Positions 26,501-37,411 of a stretch of 64,000 nucleotides of DNA are shown here, in pieces. Origin of the DNA: Membranipora membranacea. Its lineage: Eukaryota; Bryozoa; Gymnolaemata; Cheilostomatida; Membraniporidae. Both the position numbers and the translations under genes were made by a program. The DNA lies in contig OU612067.1 in assembly GCA_914767715.1 (NCBI GenBank), forward strand, positions 1,366,001 to 1,430,000, written 5' to 3'. Numbering within the stretch: the stretch's first letter is position 1; each line of letters begins with the position of its first letter. A model generated the notes under the pieces. That model made no database searches. It saw only the letters and a list, made by a program, of their open reading frames with translations, and was not told where the DNA came from.

Positions 26501-28719
26501 CACAGCCTAATGACTTCAATGTCACTTTTATGAATTACCCACATAGTCCTAAACATCAACCACATAACCTCTGCTTTTGTCGAAGCATGCATACCATAGG
26601 GCTGACACAGCAAGCAGATATTACCCCAGGATAATAAACATAGTTATATTGACTCTCAATCATGACTTTTACTTGAGAGTGTTTTGAATAAGAATAATTC
26701 AAGTACACAAACTTGTTTGAATTTGTACCATGAAAATTAAATTGTCAGCAGGTATTCTTCTATGCTTACATGGAACTTAACAGTACAAGATTTGAGTTCT
26801 TGGTTGATATACACGAAGGTGATAGCTCTGGGGCTACATAGCTATCACCTTCGTGTATATCAACCAAGAACTCAAATCTTGTACTGTTAAGTTCCATGGT
26901 GGAATGAGCATATAGAAAGAAGCATAGAAGAATACCTGCTGACAATTTAATTTTCATGGTACAAATTCAAACAAGTTTGTGAAAAGATTTTTGAGCATTA
27001 TTACAAACACCCTTGTGGAACACTGATAAATAACATCTCACCCTAGCTGTGGATATTATAACACAGAGGGGGATATCCACTTATTGTTTTGTTGTTCTAG
27101 GTACAGCACTGACGGGCTTGGGTTCTCAACGAAGACTCCAAGTGGATCAAGGAATAAAGGAGACAAGAAGTACAAGATGCAGGATAGAAAAAGGCACAAA
27201 CCACAACAGGATTCCATCATCCCGGTACGTAGTTAAACTTGTAGGGAGTTTTAATTGGAAGTATGACAGGCTTGTACCATATTAGTTATTACACCACATG
27301 TTTGTGAATTTGAGACAATCATGCTACTTGGAATAAAAGGGAAGAACAGAAAGAAGCATGAATCTAGTAGAAGACGACACTCGCTTAAATGTAAGATAAC
27401 TTTATTAAATGTTCTACTACGTTCAGGAGCTATTGAGCGCAGAAAATGAAGAGGAATTGGCCGAAATGTTAGGGATGGATATCCAGTCAGCTGACGATGA
27501 GTTTATAGAGAAGGTCCAAAGATTCATGATGCTGGCCTCAAAGCTTGAGGACAGTAAGTAAAACTTGGATATTTCTGTCAGCAAGTGACATGCCCTGTTG
27601 GAATTACACTTGGAGCTGATAAGTCCTGATAATATAACAACTACACCCAATTAATTAATAATGCTTTGATTTGTAAAACCAACAGTTTTGATCTCAGCAG
27701 GTTCTATAGATCCTGAAAACCTCTCACTAAGAATGGGAGTGTGAACTGTGGTTCTTACAGGACACAATTAGATCAAGTTAGCCTGATTTGTAGTTGCTCC
27801 CCTTGCCGACGGCTTACCAGTGGAATAAAAATGAGCTGAAATGCAGGCAAATTGGATAAAACTTATCCAAGACACAATTATGACTAGCAATCATTTTATA
27901 ATTTTCTATTGGTATAAATTGATGATATTATTGATATATGAAAGTCCTGATAATTTTGCCTGCGGTAACACTGGCGTGATGTTAGCGGTTGACACCAAAG
28001 ATCATAACCGGCCGTTGGATGGTTCCAGACTTTTATTCTGGACTGTCTCGGCTATACAGAGAAGTTATTCCCCTTACATTAGGTAAGCTATAGGTGAGCT
28101 TCACAAATATCAGTACTTTTATTGCTAATGGACAAATCTGTTTCACAATGCTTATCTGTTTTATTCCATAGCTACCTTAACGAAAAAAGAGATGAAGAAA
28201 GTTCACAAGGAGAAAGAAAAGCTGGAGAAACAATTTGAGAAGATTCATAAGAAGAACAAACATTCATCAAAGAGGCATGGTGGGATGACGGACTACCCTC
28301 TGTCCTCTATCCTCTCTCCTGATGTAATCGATGGTAAGTATCTCTCACCTTACAGATCTAATGGAGCAATGAGACTCCAAATCTGGCATCCATTAGGCTC
28401 CCTGCCCATTCCTTACATATTAGCCTTTGAGAGCTCCTGTGAGGAGTTGAGAGACACCAGTATCAAGGTCATAATGACCTTTCAATAGGTTATAAATTTC
28501 TTATTCACTAACCACTACAGTCATAAACATAGCCAATAAAATAATATAACTTACCTGTAATGATGACCTTGTGTACACTTTTTTCTGTACTATCTTCCAG
28601 AGACCTCAAAATCAGGATGGTCAATGCAGGATGAAAACTTACTTAGTGCTCGCCGAAAGTCGTCTGCAACAAAGAAAGCAGTGGATAAAGATGTCAAACG
28701 ACGCTCACTTATTGGCTAA
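17561..28719 (+). CDS. 18-exon gene for a 2180-aa protein with a giant 39-aa Gly-Asn repeat domain
   Basis: Exons: 17561-17664, 17857-17916, 18274-18315, 18345-18484, 18884-18955, 19245-19299, 19492-19618, 19661-19732, 20085-20255, 20485-20554, 20695-20874, 21064-21159, 21321-21394, 21650-26397, 27101-27224, 27427-27553, 28172-28333, 28601-28719 (TAA). They total 6543 nt (2181 codons) and all phases agree. The N-terminus (MSDRKKVKRKVKVRVKVKVR) is very basic; residues about 35-430 are non-repetitive. Exon 14 encodes about 34 units of the pattern xxDxxGNxIFEDxxGNKFxL. The C-terminus is charged and helical (TKKEMKKVHKEKEKLEKQFE). No signal peptide or membrane segment is visible, so it is probably intracellular. 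The large exon ends in AT/GTAAGT, which overlaps an apparent stop and shows that the reading frame continues. I recognise no family; the core resembles the Tyr-Asp (YD/RHS) hairpin style, without evident homology. Confidence 0.9.
21728..26130 (+). repeat. Coding tandem repeat: about 34 units of 39 codons (117 bp)
   Basis: Each unit has a core like GVDGNGNTVYEDKNGNKFVL followed by LLLDGDGEAMKLL-type strands. A Gly-Asn, Asn-Gly or Asp-Gly turn comes every 9-10 residues, so one unit should form about four short beta strands. Units often alternate in two types, making a 78-residue super-unit. The first four units are more diverged and have longer linkers. No intron interrupts the array although the rest of the gene has exons of 42-180 nt. 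Confidence 0.95.
23819..24520 (+). repeat. Three near-identical 234-bp super-units inside the repeat exon
   Basis: Blocks beginning at 23819, 24053 and 24287 are each 234 bp (78 codons) and differ at only a handful of bases, far fewer than the surrounding units. This indicates recent duplication or gene conversion. Confidence 0.9.
26706..26981. mobile_element. 276-bp nearly perfect hairpin (MITE-like fold-back element)
   Basis: The two arms are reverse complements over about 120 bases with a loop of roughly 10 bases (about 26833-26842, CTGGGGCTAC). The outer ends read CACAAACTTGTTTG and its complement. One arm has a small insertion (about 26899-26921) absent from the other. It lies in the intron between exons 14 and 15 of the 2180-aa gene. 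No ORF. Confidence 0.9.
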
Positions 28720-30695
28720 GAGCATCACAGGGGAGAAAGAAAACAAGCTCTAGTGCACACAAACAAACTGTACTGACCTACCTCATGTCTAAGCTCTGAT
28801 TGGTTGGGTAGTATGAACTAGCTCTCAGCTCTCTCTATAGTGACACAATCCGGTCCTTACACGTTAATCATACATGTTCTGAGCTAATTGATTCGAGCAC
28901 TCGCTCCATGATTTTACATTGTTCAGTTGAGTACCTGATTTGTCTTCTCTTGCTATGAAATTATGTCTGCTTGTTTGTCCGTTTTCGTCCCAGCATCTGT
29001 AATATTCAATAAAACTTTAAGATAAGGACTGGCGCTTCATTGAGAAATTGTGAAGGTGAATTCCTACAAAGACACTCCATTGAAGTAAAAATAGCTCAGC
29101 CCAGCCATCAATATACACACAATGATACTGTGGCCAAATAAGCCACATGATAAATTTTAATGTGGAAATTGAAATCTGTCATATTGGATATAAATTGACT
29201 TGATATGATGCAAAAAAGCATCAGCTGTATAAACATGGTTTTCCCTACACTAAACAAGAAAGAGCTGCAACCAGCAACAAAATTCATACTGCTAGGTACA
29301 GAAAAAAGAAACCGAACCCTTGTTGACATGGATGACATTACTAATGCTTAATTTTTTAACATTATTCAATAACACCAACAGTATTTGTGCACTAAATCTT
29401 CAGATGGTGCGGGCAGGCAAAAGTATCAATATAGATAATTCCATATTGTAAGACCAACCAAGACAAATCATTTTATAAAAAATGTTTTAGTAACCAGCTT
29501 CAGGTCAACATATGACAGTCATCATAATTGATAACCTGACCCTCACCGTTGCAGAGGGGCCGGTGGCAAAGTCGGGGGCACGGACTAACACCAGTTATAA
29601 CTTTTGTATGTTATAGATTATTTAATTTACTGTATTTTGGCTCTTCTCTGTCCGGAAGCAGATCAAAAACCTTATTCTTCCAGAAGTTAGGATTCATGCC
29701 ACCATTGTGGTTGTGCAGACAACTCCTTATACATCTAACTATACAGGTTTAACTTACAAATCAGCGGAATGGATCAGCCACACAAGGAATGGTCCCTAGA
29801 TGAAGTTTGAACAATTGTATCTTCAGGTAAGCCGGCAACGGCTTGCAATTTGCAATGCAGTAAAACATGATCAAACTTGACCAGTCCCTGCCTATACATG
29901 TATCTTTCATGTTACTAGCATTAGATTGTGGTATTGCAAGGGCCTCCTGATTAACTTGTTGACATTATTACTCCGAGAGTACCTACACTTTCAGATTCAC
30001 TAGTTTTCCAATACTAGCATCATATTAACTAGATATTTGCCTGTCAAGCCAACCCGATTTTCTCTGTTAGGCTCGTCCACTGGTCATCTGATTACTAAGA
30101 TCATTCATGGAGATCATTCTGGAGCTGTAGGTATCTCCTTAATAGTTTAAGGTGCATCTATACCTTAGCCTTCAAGTCAAGCAATGTAACCTACAACATT
30201 TTATGATCCATTTGACTTATTTAAATCTATCGCCACCGAGGTTTCCTATTTACTCACAGACATGATAGAAATTAGATCACATCAGTATTCTCATTGATAT
30301 GTTTACTAAAACAATACTTTTATACTATGCACTCACCATTGCTTCGCTATATATCTCACACTACCAGCGGCCAGAGGAGTAAACGAGACATCCGAATGAT
30401 TTCCCGATACAAATCCAACTAGACTTAGGAAGACTCACCACCTGATCTCAAAATGATAGAATCACTAACAAAAACCAGGACTGAAACTGCAGCCCAATTC
30501 CGATTGGTAGAAGAGACAAGTAGGCCTATTCATTCTTTTTGACAATCTTTTATTGCCACCGGCTCAGATCTAAGATACCGGATTTAAGATTTCGGCATTC
30601 ATATGACAAAAAAGCAGTCCAATAGCTGTACGAGCCTTGAGACAGATAATTTGACAAGTGTAGAAAAAGGTGAATGTTTGCAAGCGTTGAGGTAT
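28720..30695. other. Intergenic region between convergent genes
   Basis: It holds the 3' UTR of the 2180-aa gene and the 3' UTR of ribosomal protein P1. AATAAA on the minus strand at 30549-30554 is the likely P1 poly(A) signal. I see no gene or clear repeat in the rest. Confidence 0.6.
29008..29013 (+). terminator. Polyadenylation signal AATAAA
   Basis: Canonical hexamer about 290 bases after the stop codon of the 2180-aa gene. Confidence 0.6.
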
Positions 30696-31726
30696 TTAAT
30701 CGAAGAGACCAAATCCCATGTCATCATCAGACTCCTCGGATTCTTCCTTTTTCTCTTCTTTCTTTGCTGAAAAGAGAAACAGCAAAATAACATTTAGGAT
30801 CCAAGCATGTACCATATAAGAACTTTGTTTGCGAATGACTGCTCCAGTGGGTCTTTCAATCAATTAAAAACAGCCAAAATAGCAATCTTATCACTCACTC
30901 AGTGAGATTATCTAGGCAGGGTCTTGCTCACTCATTGATAAAACATGTAGGCCTATGTACATTCTGAGTGAGCAATTTTGGAGCGATTTGGATAATCCAA
31001 AGACCAATGAGCAATAATAATAAATAAATTCTGATGTGATGGTGATGATTTGTAAAAATGATTTCAACTGAGGTTGATTATTGGTGAGATATCATATTTG
31101 ACAAATCTACACAAATCAAGAACTCTTCGTTCTTCCATGACATGAAAACCCTGGTCAGCAAGACTTACCCTCAGCAGCTGGGGCGTCTCCGCCGGCAGCT
31201 CCTCCAGCAGCTGGGGCAGCGGCACCGCCGCCGCCAGCTCCAGATCCTACATTGCTGCACATCTCCTTAATGTCACATCCCTCAAGAGCCTTGGCGAATA
31301 ATCCAGGCCAGTAAGCCTCAACATTAACCTTGGCAGCCTTGAGTAGGGCAGTGATCTTCTCTGCCTAAAATAAAATTAGTATTCAAGTCATCAAAAGTGT
31401 ACCATCTCCATCAGATGATGATCGATTTTTATGAATAACAAATCTTGGGAGCGAAAAGCCTTAATACATAATCCTCATTATTGTCAAAATATCAAATCAC
31501 AACACACATGTCCCCATTACAGTTATGCGCGTAGCCTAACTTCCCAACACAGCATTATCTCCTGCTCTACATTGCAGCATGTGTAGTTTCAACAGCTAGC
31601 TTTATCAACAAATTAGTAAAGATTAATACAAAACAAGTGATTCCTAGCACTTACTGTGACTGCTACACCATCATCAGCCAGGGCGAGTGCTGCGTATGAG
31701 CAAGCTAATTCGTCATTGGAAGCCAT
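30696..31726 (-). CDS. RPLP1: 60S acidic ribosomal protein P1
   Basis: Exons 31726-31655, 31364-31169 and 30766-30696 give 339 nt, a 112-aa protein. It begins [20 protein letters not shown], has [20 protein letters not shown] in the helical dimerisation domain, then a flexible Gly/Ala hinge, an acidic tail and the diagnostic C-terminus [12 protein letters not shown]1 pairs with P2 on uL10 to form the ribosomal stalk, whose acidic tail recruits and stimulates translational GTPases (established for the family). Length fits the family (about 110-115 aa). The first intron separates the N-terminal helices. A pyrimidine stretch CCTTTTCC near 31835 (minus strand) could be a TOP-like start, as expected for ribosomal protein genes, but the transcription start is not known. 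Confidence 0.97.
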
Positions 31727-33640
31727 TTTTCAGTATTGACCAGTGGATGTCAGATATAACAAGTGTACGTTGTCGATTTCGACCTTAGCTCCAGGGAGAA
31801 CAACACACCTTGATCAATTTCAACCGGAAAAGGTCGTATCACACGTCCACATTTGTTGATTTCGATCAATTTTCTTTCTTCCTTGGTTATATTCACATAG
31901 GTTAAAATACATGTTTTTCATATGAGATATTATATTGTTGGGTTTTAAGCCATGTATAGCTGCTTATTTCTGTATGATCATCAAAACTTTAAAATGCAAT
32001 GTGTTAAAGTTTGTAAGGAGATTCAGATTTGTAGATGAAGGAGCAGACAACTTATCAAGCCATAGTGTGCTCTTGTAAACAAAACATTACTCCCATTGTT
32101 ATTATTTTCATATATTATAATCATATATTTTACTTTACTCCAAACTCCCAGTGTGGACTAATTTGGATCAATTTGCCTGCATTTGGGGTTGCGCCCCCTC
32201 ATTTTCTGGGGAACCAACCGGAAAACAGGTAAACTGGACGTTTTCATCTTCATTTCCATTTTGATCACTTGGCGCGGAATGACTAAAAATGGTAACGTAC
32301 ATGGTTTCTCCTTGTATAATATATATGTGACAATCACGCCAGTGTCGTCGAGCCTGGAGAGTTTTCCCGCCTAACTAGGGAGCTAAGACGGAACAGATAC
32401 TAACTACTGGCCTGTCCTGTGTTTTACCAACATGAACATCAAATAATCGCTATCAGTAATCAGTTAGGTTTTTTTTTTTTTTATTTATTTATTTATTGAG
32501 GTTTACTAAAAGTTTATAATTCAAGCAAATTAAAAATAACTTGTTGGTTTATATCGAGATGAGCGAGATGAGAGCACAGCACTCAGTAGATATATTCAAA
32601 GTCAATAAGAATTCAAACGACATGGTTAGTTTATAGCTTCGGTGAAGCACGGCTACCTCCTAGGATGTAGCACACTGTCTTGGATACCCATACAATAAAT
32701 TAATGTTTTCTGTGGCCTGACACATACTATGCACCCAAACACTCCACCTATTAACCTAAACTAGGCGTGTTTTTCTTAACAAAAACATGAATTCTCTCTG
32801 ATAAACCTCAAAATACTGAACACGTGTCCCTCTCACAACCGGCTCTACCAACGCTCACTATGATATTTTTTTCTTCCCTATTCTGAGTGCCAAAGCTGTT
32901 TGGGCCCTTGAGAGGTAGTGACAACCACTATACCATCCCATCAAATGTTCGATTTATCAGTATAAATAGACTGTTCGGGGGAGGTGTTATACCTGGGGGG
33001 AGAGAGGCTTGGCTGAAGGATATTGGACAGTATGTATTGCATAGGTAATGTATTATTATTATGTATTCGGAGTAAGAATAGAATAATGGGGTCATATCAA
33101 TACGAGACAATCCTAAGCCCGACGTAGAGTTTACAATAGAATAGTCACCTATCCTCAATACTATGTAATAATGTAAAATACTCAGTAATTACAGTATATA
33201 ATGGGTATAAAAGTGTAAGTGTGAATATGAACCATACAATAGAACTGACAGTCAAATACAAAATTCAAATTGAACGAAAAAAAGCTCTTGATTATAATAA
33301 GCATAACATACAGTTATATATAATTAGTGGACCTATATGTATCATCAGATAAATCAACCGTATTGGTTGGTAGGCATTCAACATGAGAACACTGAAATGT
33401 GAATTTATTGTGTTGCTGTTAATTTTTTCCCAAATCTGAGTGACACCAAGAATATCATGTAGATGAAGCATTAGTATAATATTTATACAGTTTGTATTTA
33501 AAAGAAGTTGTCTTGCTTCGAATATAAGGAAAGATAACTTTCTATACTATCTATATCATATTTGTTGCATCACATTTTACTGACTCGGCGTCTAATGAGC
33601 TGTGACTTCCCAGCATGTGACTGCTATACTGCTGAAATTA
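31727..33640. other. Intergenic region with a retroelement-like A-rich tail
   Basis: It holds the upstream region of ribosomal protein P1. At 32469-32497 a T-run followed by (TTTA)n is the complement of a poly(A)/(TAAA)n tail, suggesting the 3' end of a minus-strand SINE or LINE insertion whose body would lie at higher coordinates. No coding sequence found. Confidence 0.5.
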
Positions 33641-36600
33641 TCAGACATCTGAATCGATAACCTCTTTAATCATCGACCGGAGCTCCTTGAATCTGCCCCA
33701 GATATGTAAGACATGAGCCTTAGAGTTCTCATACGATTCAGCCAGCTTACATAACAGATTTTTGATTATCTGATTCCTGGATTTATACTGAAATATCTCA
33801 CGCTCCAGTCTGGTGCACTCCGCATAAAGCTCTCGGGTGGCTGGGTCTGTAAAGTGAATAAAATTGTACTGTTGTAACGTTCTGGTGGTCAGTTCAAAAA
33901 GACCTCCGTCCAACAATGGGTAATATCCAGGAACAGGCTCCAATAAGGATGAAATCCATAAATATATCATATAACAATATTTTCTCCTGAACCAAACGCC
34001 TCTGATTTAAATAAACATCTGACTGATACAATCTGACAATCATCATGACCTACAATAACCAATTCCAACTTGAGTGGACAATTCGCAGAAATGAAACTGC
34101 CTCAGGTCTGTAGCTATGAGTATATTTGTAATACACTCCAAGTGTGTCTTTTTATACAGAACAAATGATAAAACATGATTCATCAGTGGTGGAAATGGAA
34201 ACAAATAAGCGCCTATACACCAAACATTGAGATCAATCCAACGCGTAGCACTGGCCGGCCGCGCAGCTGCGGGGTGGGTCCGGGAGGGGCACAGCGCGGG
34301 GGCACAGCGCAGTGACGGGGGTGCGGGGGTTCTCCCACCGAATTTCTTTTGATATTTGTGCCCTAATTACAGTGCTTTTGGTGTATCTTTTTGACTTTTG
34401 GAGCCTAAATCTAAGAGCATGTTTTGACTGAAGCAAACAGTAAAGTAAAAGTAAACAAACCCTACAATATAACATGAACAAACTTATCCAAGCATACAAA
34501 GTGCACAGCAGTGATAGGTTATAAATGCCTATACACTTATTGAAGGTGTATAGGTATTGATGTGAACTTGCTATACACCATATATGCCCGTATAGGCCCA
34601 TTTCCACCACTGTGATTCATCAAACAGGTGATATACCCGAATAAAACCACCATTATGTGCTGGATTTGTTTTTATCACTATGTGATGACCACTTATGAAT
34701 AGAGTAATAATGTATGTATTTGTTACTATGGGGCCATGCAGTGAGGTAAGAGTGCACGACTCCAATTGGTGAATAACAGGCTATCTTATTAGCGCAATCC
34801 TCCCATCCACCCTCACCGGCGCCATCAACCCATTAATTTTTGGGAATTGTGGGCTGGAGCAATTGGTTAGCGCGCTTATCATTCACTGCCAGGCGATTGG
34901 TGACGCAGGAGTTGCGGGTTCTGGCCCCACTGGGGGAGCTTTCAAGGTTGATTGTTCGAGCTCCCAGCACCCTCAGGTCTCAGGTGTATCTCTCATGTAT
35001 GTTTTAGTTACAGGAGAAAACATCGGCTCCTAAAATACTCATGTTGAAGCTTTCCACTGTACAGCATTGAAAGTGTAAACAAGTATCAATAGATATGAAT
35101 GGAAAATAACAATATTATTTTAGTTTTGATGGATGCAATTTTTAACCCATAAACATGTAAAATATCATATCGTATATGTTTATGGTGTAACCTGAGATAT
35201 TACTGAAAATAGAAATTGGTGAATCCATCGTATAAATATGTAATTATTATTATGATGCATGAAAGAATTAACTCATAAAGAGAATCACATATGCTCTGCT
35301 AACCTAAATATTGCTTCATCAATTTGTACAGAATAAAACCTTGGATGAAGAAGTACATCCAATTAGCAACCCAGGCGCAATCGCGAACCCAGAACGTAAG
35401 TGGATGCAACAAAACAATTCATAAAATGTAATAAACAGTTGGGATTAATAAAAGCCTGTATCAAATTCCCCACCATGTAGCGTGCCAGTAATGTTTGAGT
35501 TAAAACTGACGTAAGGAAAAGAAAGCACCCCAGTTTTTCTGAGAGTATAAACATGCGCACAAGATACGTTCAGATGAATTCAATTAAGGTATTTCCTGTT
35601 TTTTTCCACTCCGGAGCTACATGTGCTACACAGTATACAATAACAAGTTACATGTCACTCTCAGTGTTCTGAAGGGAGAGAAAATGAGCATTCCTACATC
35701 TCAGGCAGATATTCAAACACTACACCAATATGACTATTGAAAACTATAACTATCCTTACTGATTTTTCCGCCTCCATCAATCTTATCATGACTACATTAC
35801 GGTACCAATGAGAGCTATACTCACTGTGTTGAGCTTTGAGACGAGCGTCTAGGTTGTTAGTGAAGCTGCCTCCCTCATCAATAGAAGCCAGTGATGTAGT
35901 ATTACCTCCCCGACCCCCTCCAGGCATTTGACCACGAGGCAGTGAGCTACTCATCGCCATGTAGTTATTATTACTCGTCTTCCTCGACATGGCCAGAGTA
36001 CTTCTCTTCTCTACCGACCTCCACTGTCTCAGCGAGTTTTTAATCATGCGGCGAAATTCCTTGTAGCGGTTATAAAAGAGGAGATTCTTAGAGTTGTTAT
36101 AGTCCTCTCTAAGTTTATCGACAATCTCATAAAGGCGATCGTACTCATCTGTGACAAAATCGTAGTTCTGGTAGAGTCTTGCTATAGAAGCCTTGAGTTC
36201 TCGCTCCATCATGGCGACAGAGTGGGCGGGCCGACCTCCGACACTAGGTGATGAATCCATACCCTGTATTTACAGACAAGATTTATTATCTGACGTAGAA
36301 TACTAACATTAACCGTCAGCGAAATAAGCATGGTCTATCCTATCCTCACAACCAAATACCCAATGTGGCCTCCACATTACCAATTTAGATACAATTACAA
36401 TAAAAGAGGAAGACATTTTATTGGTGCAGTATGTAGGTACGGACAACTCATACAATATGGAAAAAATGTTCTTGTCATTCCCATAAGCATTGCAAATACT
36501 TTACCCCCTTTTACAGCCCATGATAGTATTAATAATTTCATTTATTATCATATTGATAAGGCAAAGCGCTATTCCAAGAAAATGCAAGAAATATATGAAC

Positions 36601-37411
36601 TCAGAGTAATTTAGTTCTAAAAATAGAGAAACAAGCCTTCTGGTTTTGGTTTGACCTACAGCTTTATAAGTATTTTGACCGAGGTTAATGGATTGTTTTT
36701 GCAGTCGATGGAAAACTATGGTATGTAGAGCTGACATTTACTGACCCCATTATAGTGAGGATAGGGAAATCTGGATTGGTCATCAATCTATGTTAAGGGT
36801 CAGCCACTAGACTGTAGGGGTGGCAACCGCAGCCTAACCTTGGTACCTAATTATGCAATGCAACAAACTACATAGTGATTGTTGAGCTCATCCAAAGTGA
36901 TTTTACATGAAAGCTGCATATGTGTAAGGGTGCTGCAACCTTTAAAATACATAGAAAGCTTGTTCCCTGGGGAAACGTGAGGGGGATTGCGGACAAGTGA
37001 GCCAGTAGATATACGGAGAAACAAGGCCTGAGCCATCCTGACTACTTCCACGGCTTATTTAGAGCTTGGATGGATGGCTTACCTCTTCAATTATAAAAAT
37101 CAAATCAGATTTGAATACAGAGAGTTGAGCTGATTCTTTTTCTAAAGAGATTTGTATACAGAATATTTCACACTATGGAGAGCTTACATGTATAATTGTA
37201 CGAAGTATATTTTTACCTGTTCAAGTAGGAATTCTCCAGAATGTCTGTTAGTGATAAAGTCTCCACCAGCGAAAGGACTGCCGTTATCTAGTCTTACTTT
37301 AGGTTTATGTCGGTTCTTTTTTAGTTTATTATGAGCAGCATCAGCGAATGTAAGCTCACTGCTCCCTCCGCTCACAGAGCCGTTCAAATCTCCATTACTC
37401 TGCAGAAACAT
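33641..37411 (-). CDS. Unrecognised 279-aa helical protein with internal duplication
   Basis: Three exons, 37411-37217, 36263-35825 and 33846-33641, total 840 nt with phases 0 and 1 agreeing, giving 279 aa (MFLQSNGDLNGSVSGGSSEL ... MIKEVIDSDV). The first 65 residues are polar and basic. Residues about 85-135 are charged and helical (YDFVTDEYDRLYEIVDKLRE, then YNNSKNLLFYNRYKEFRRMI). A Gly/Ser-rich linker (PRGQMPGGGRGG) follows. The last exon repeats the helical pattern (YENSKAHVLHIWGRFKELRS then MIKEVI). The two segments align around Y-[NE]-N-S-K ... R-[YF]-K-E-[FL]-R-x-M-I-K. There is no signal peptide or transmembrane segment. I do not recognise the family; coiled-coil scaffolding is a plausible but unsupported role. 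A 2-kb second intron contains a tRNA-like SINE. Confidence 0.8.
34852..34935 (+). mobile_element. tRNA-derived SINE head
   Basis: GGAGCAATTGGTTAGCGCGC resembles an RNA polymerase III A box in a tRNA-like context. GCGGGTTCTGGCCCC about 40 bases later resembles a B box, though GGTTCTGGCCC departs from the GGTTCRANNCC consensus. The acceptor arm does not pair as in a real tRNA, so I call a SINE, not a tRNA gene. It lies inside an intron of the 279-aa gene. Confidence 0.55.

Noticed and set aside
34852-34935. Functional tRNA gene
   Set aside because: A- and B-box-like words are present, but the stems do not pair as a cloverleaf; more consistent with a SINE.
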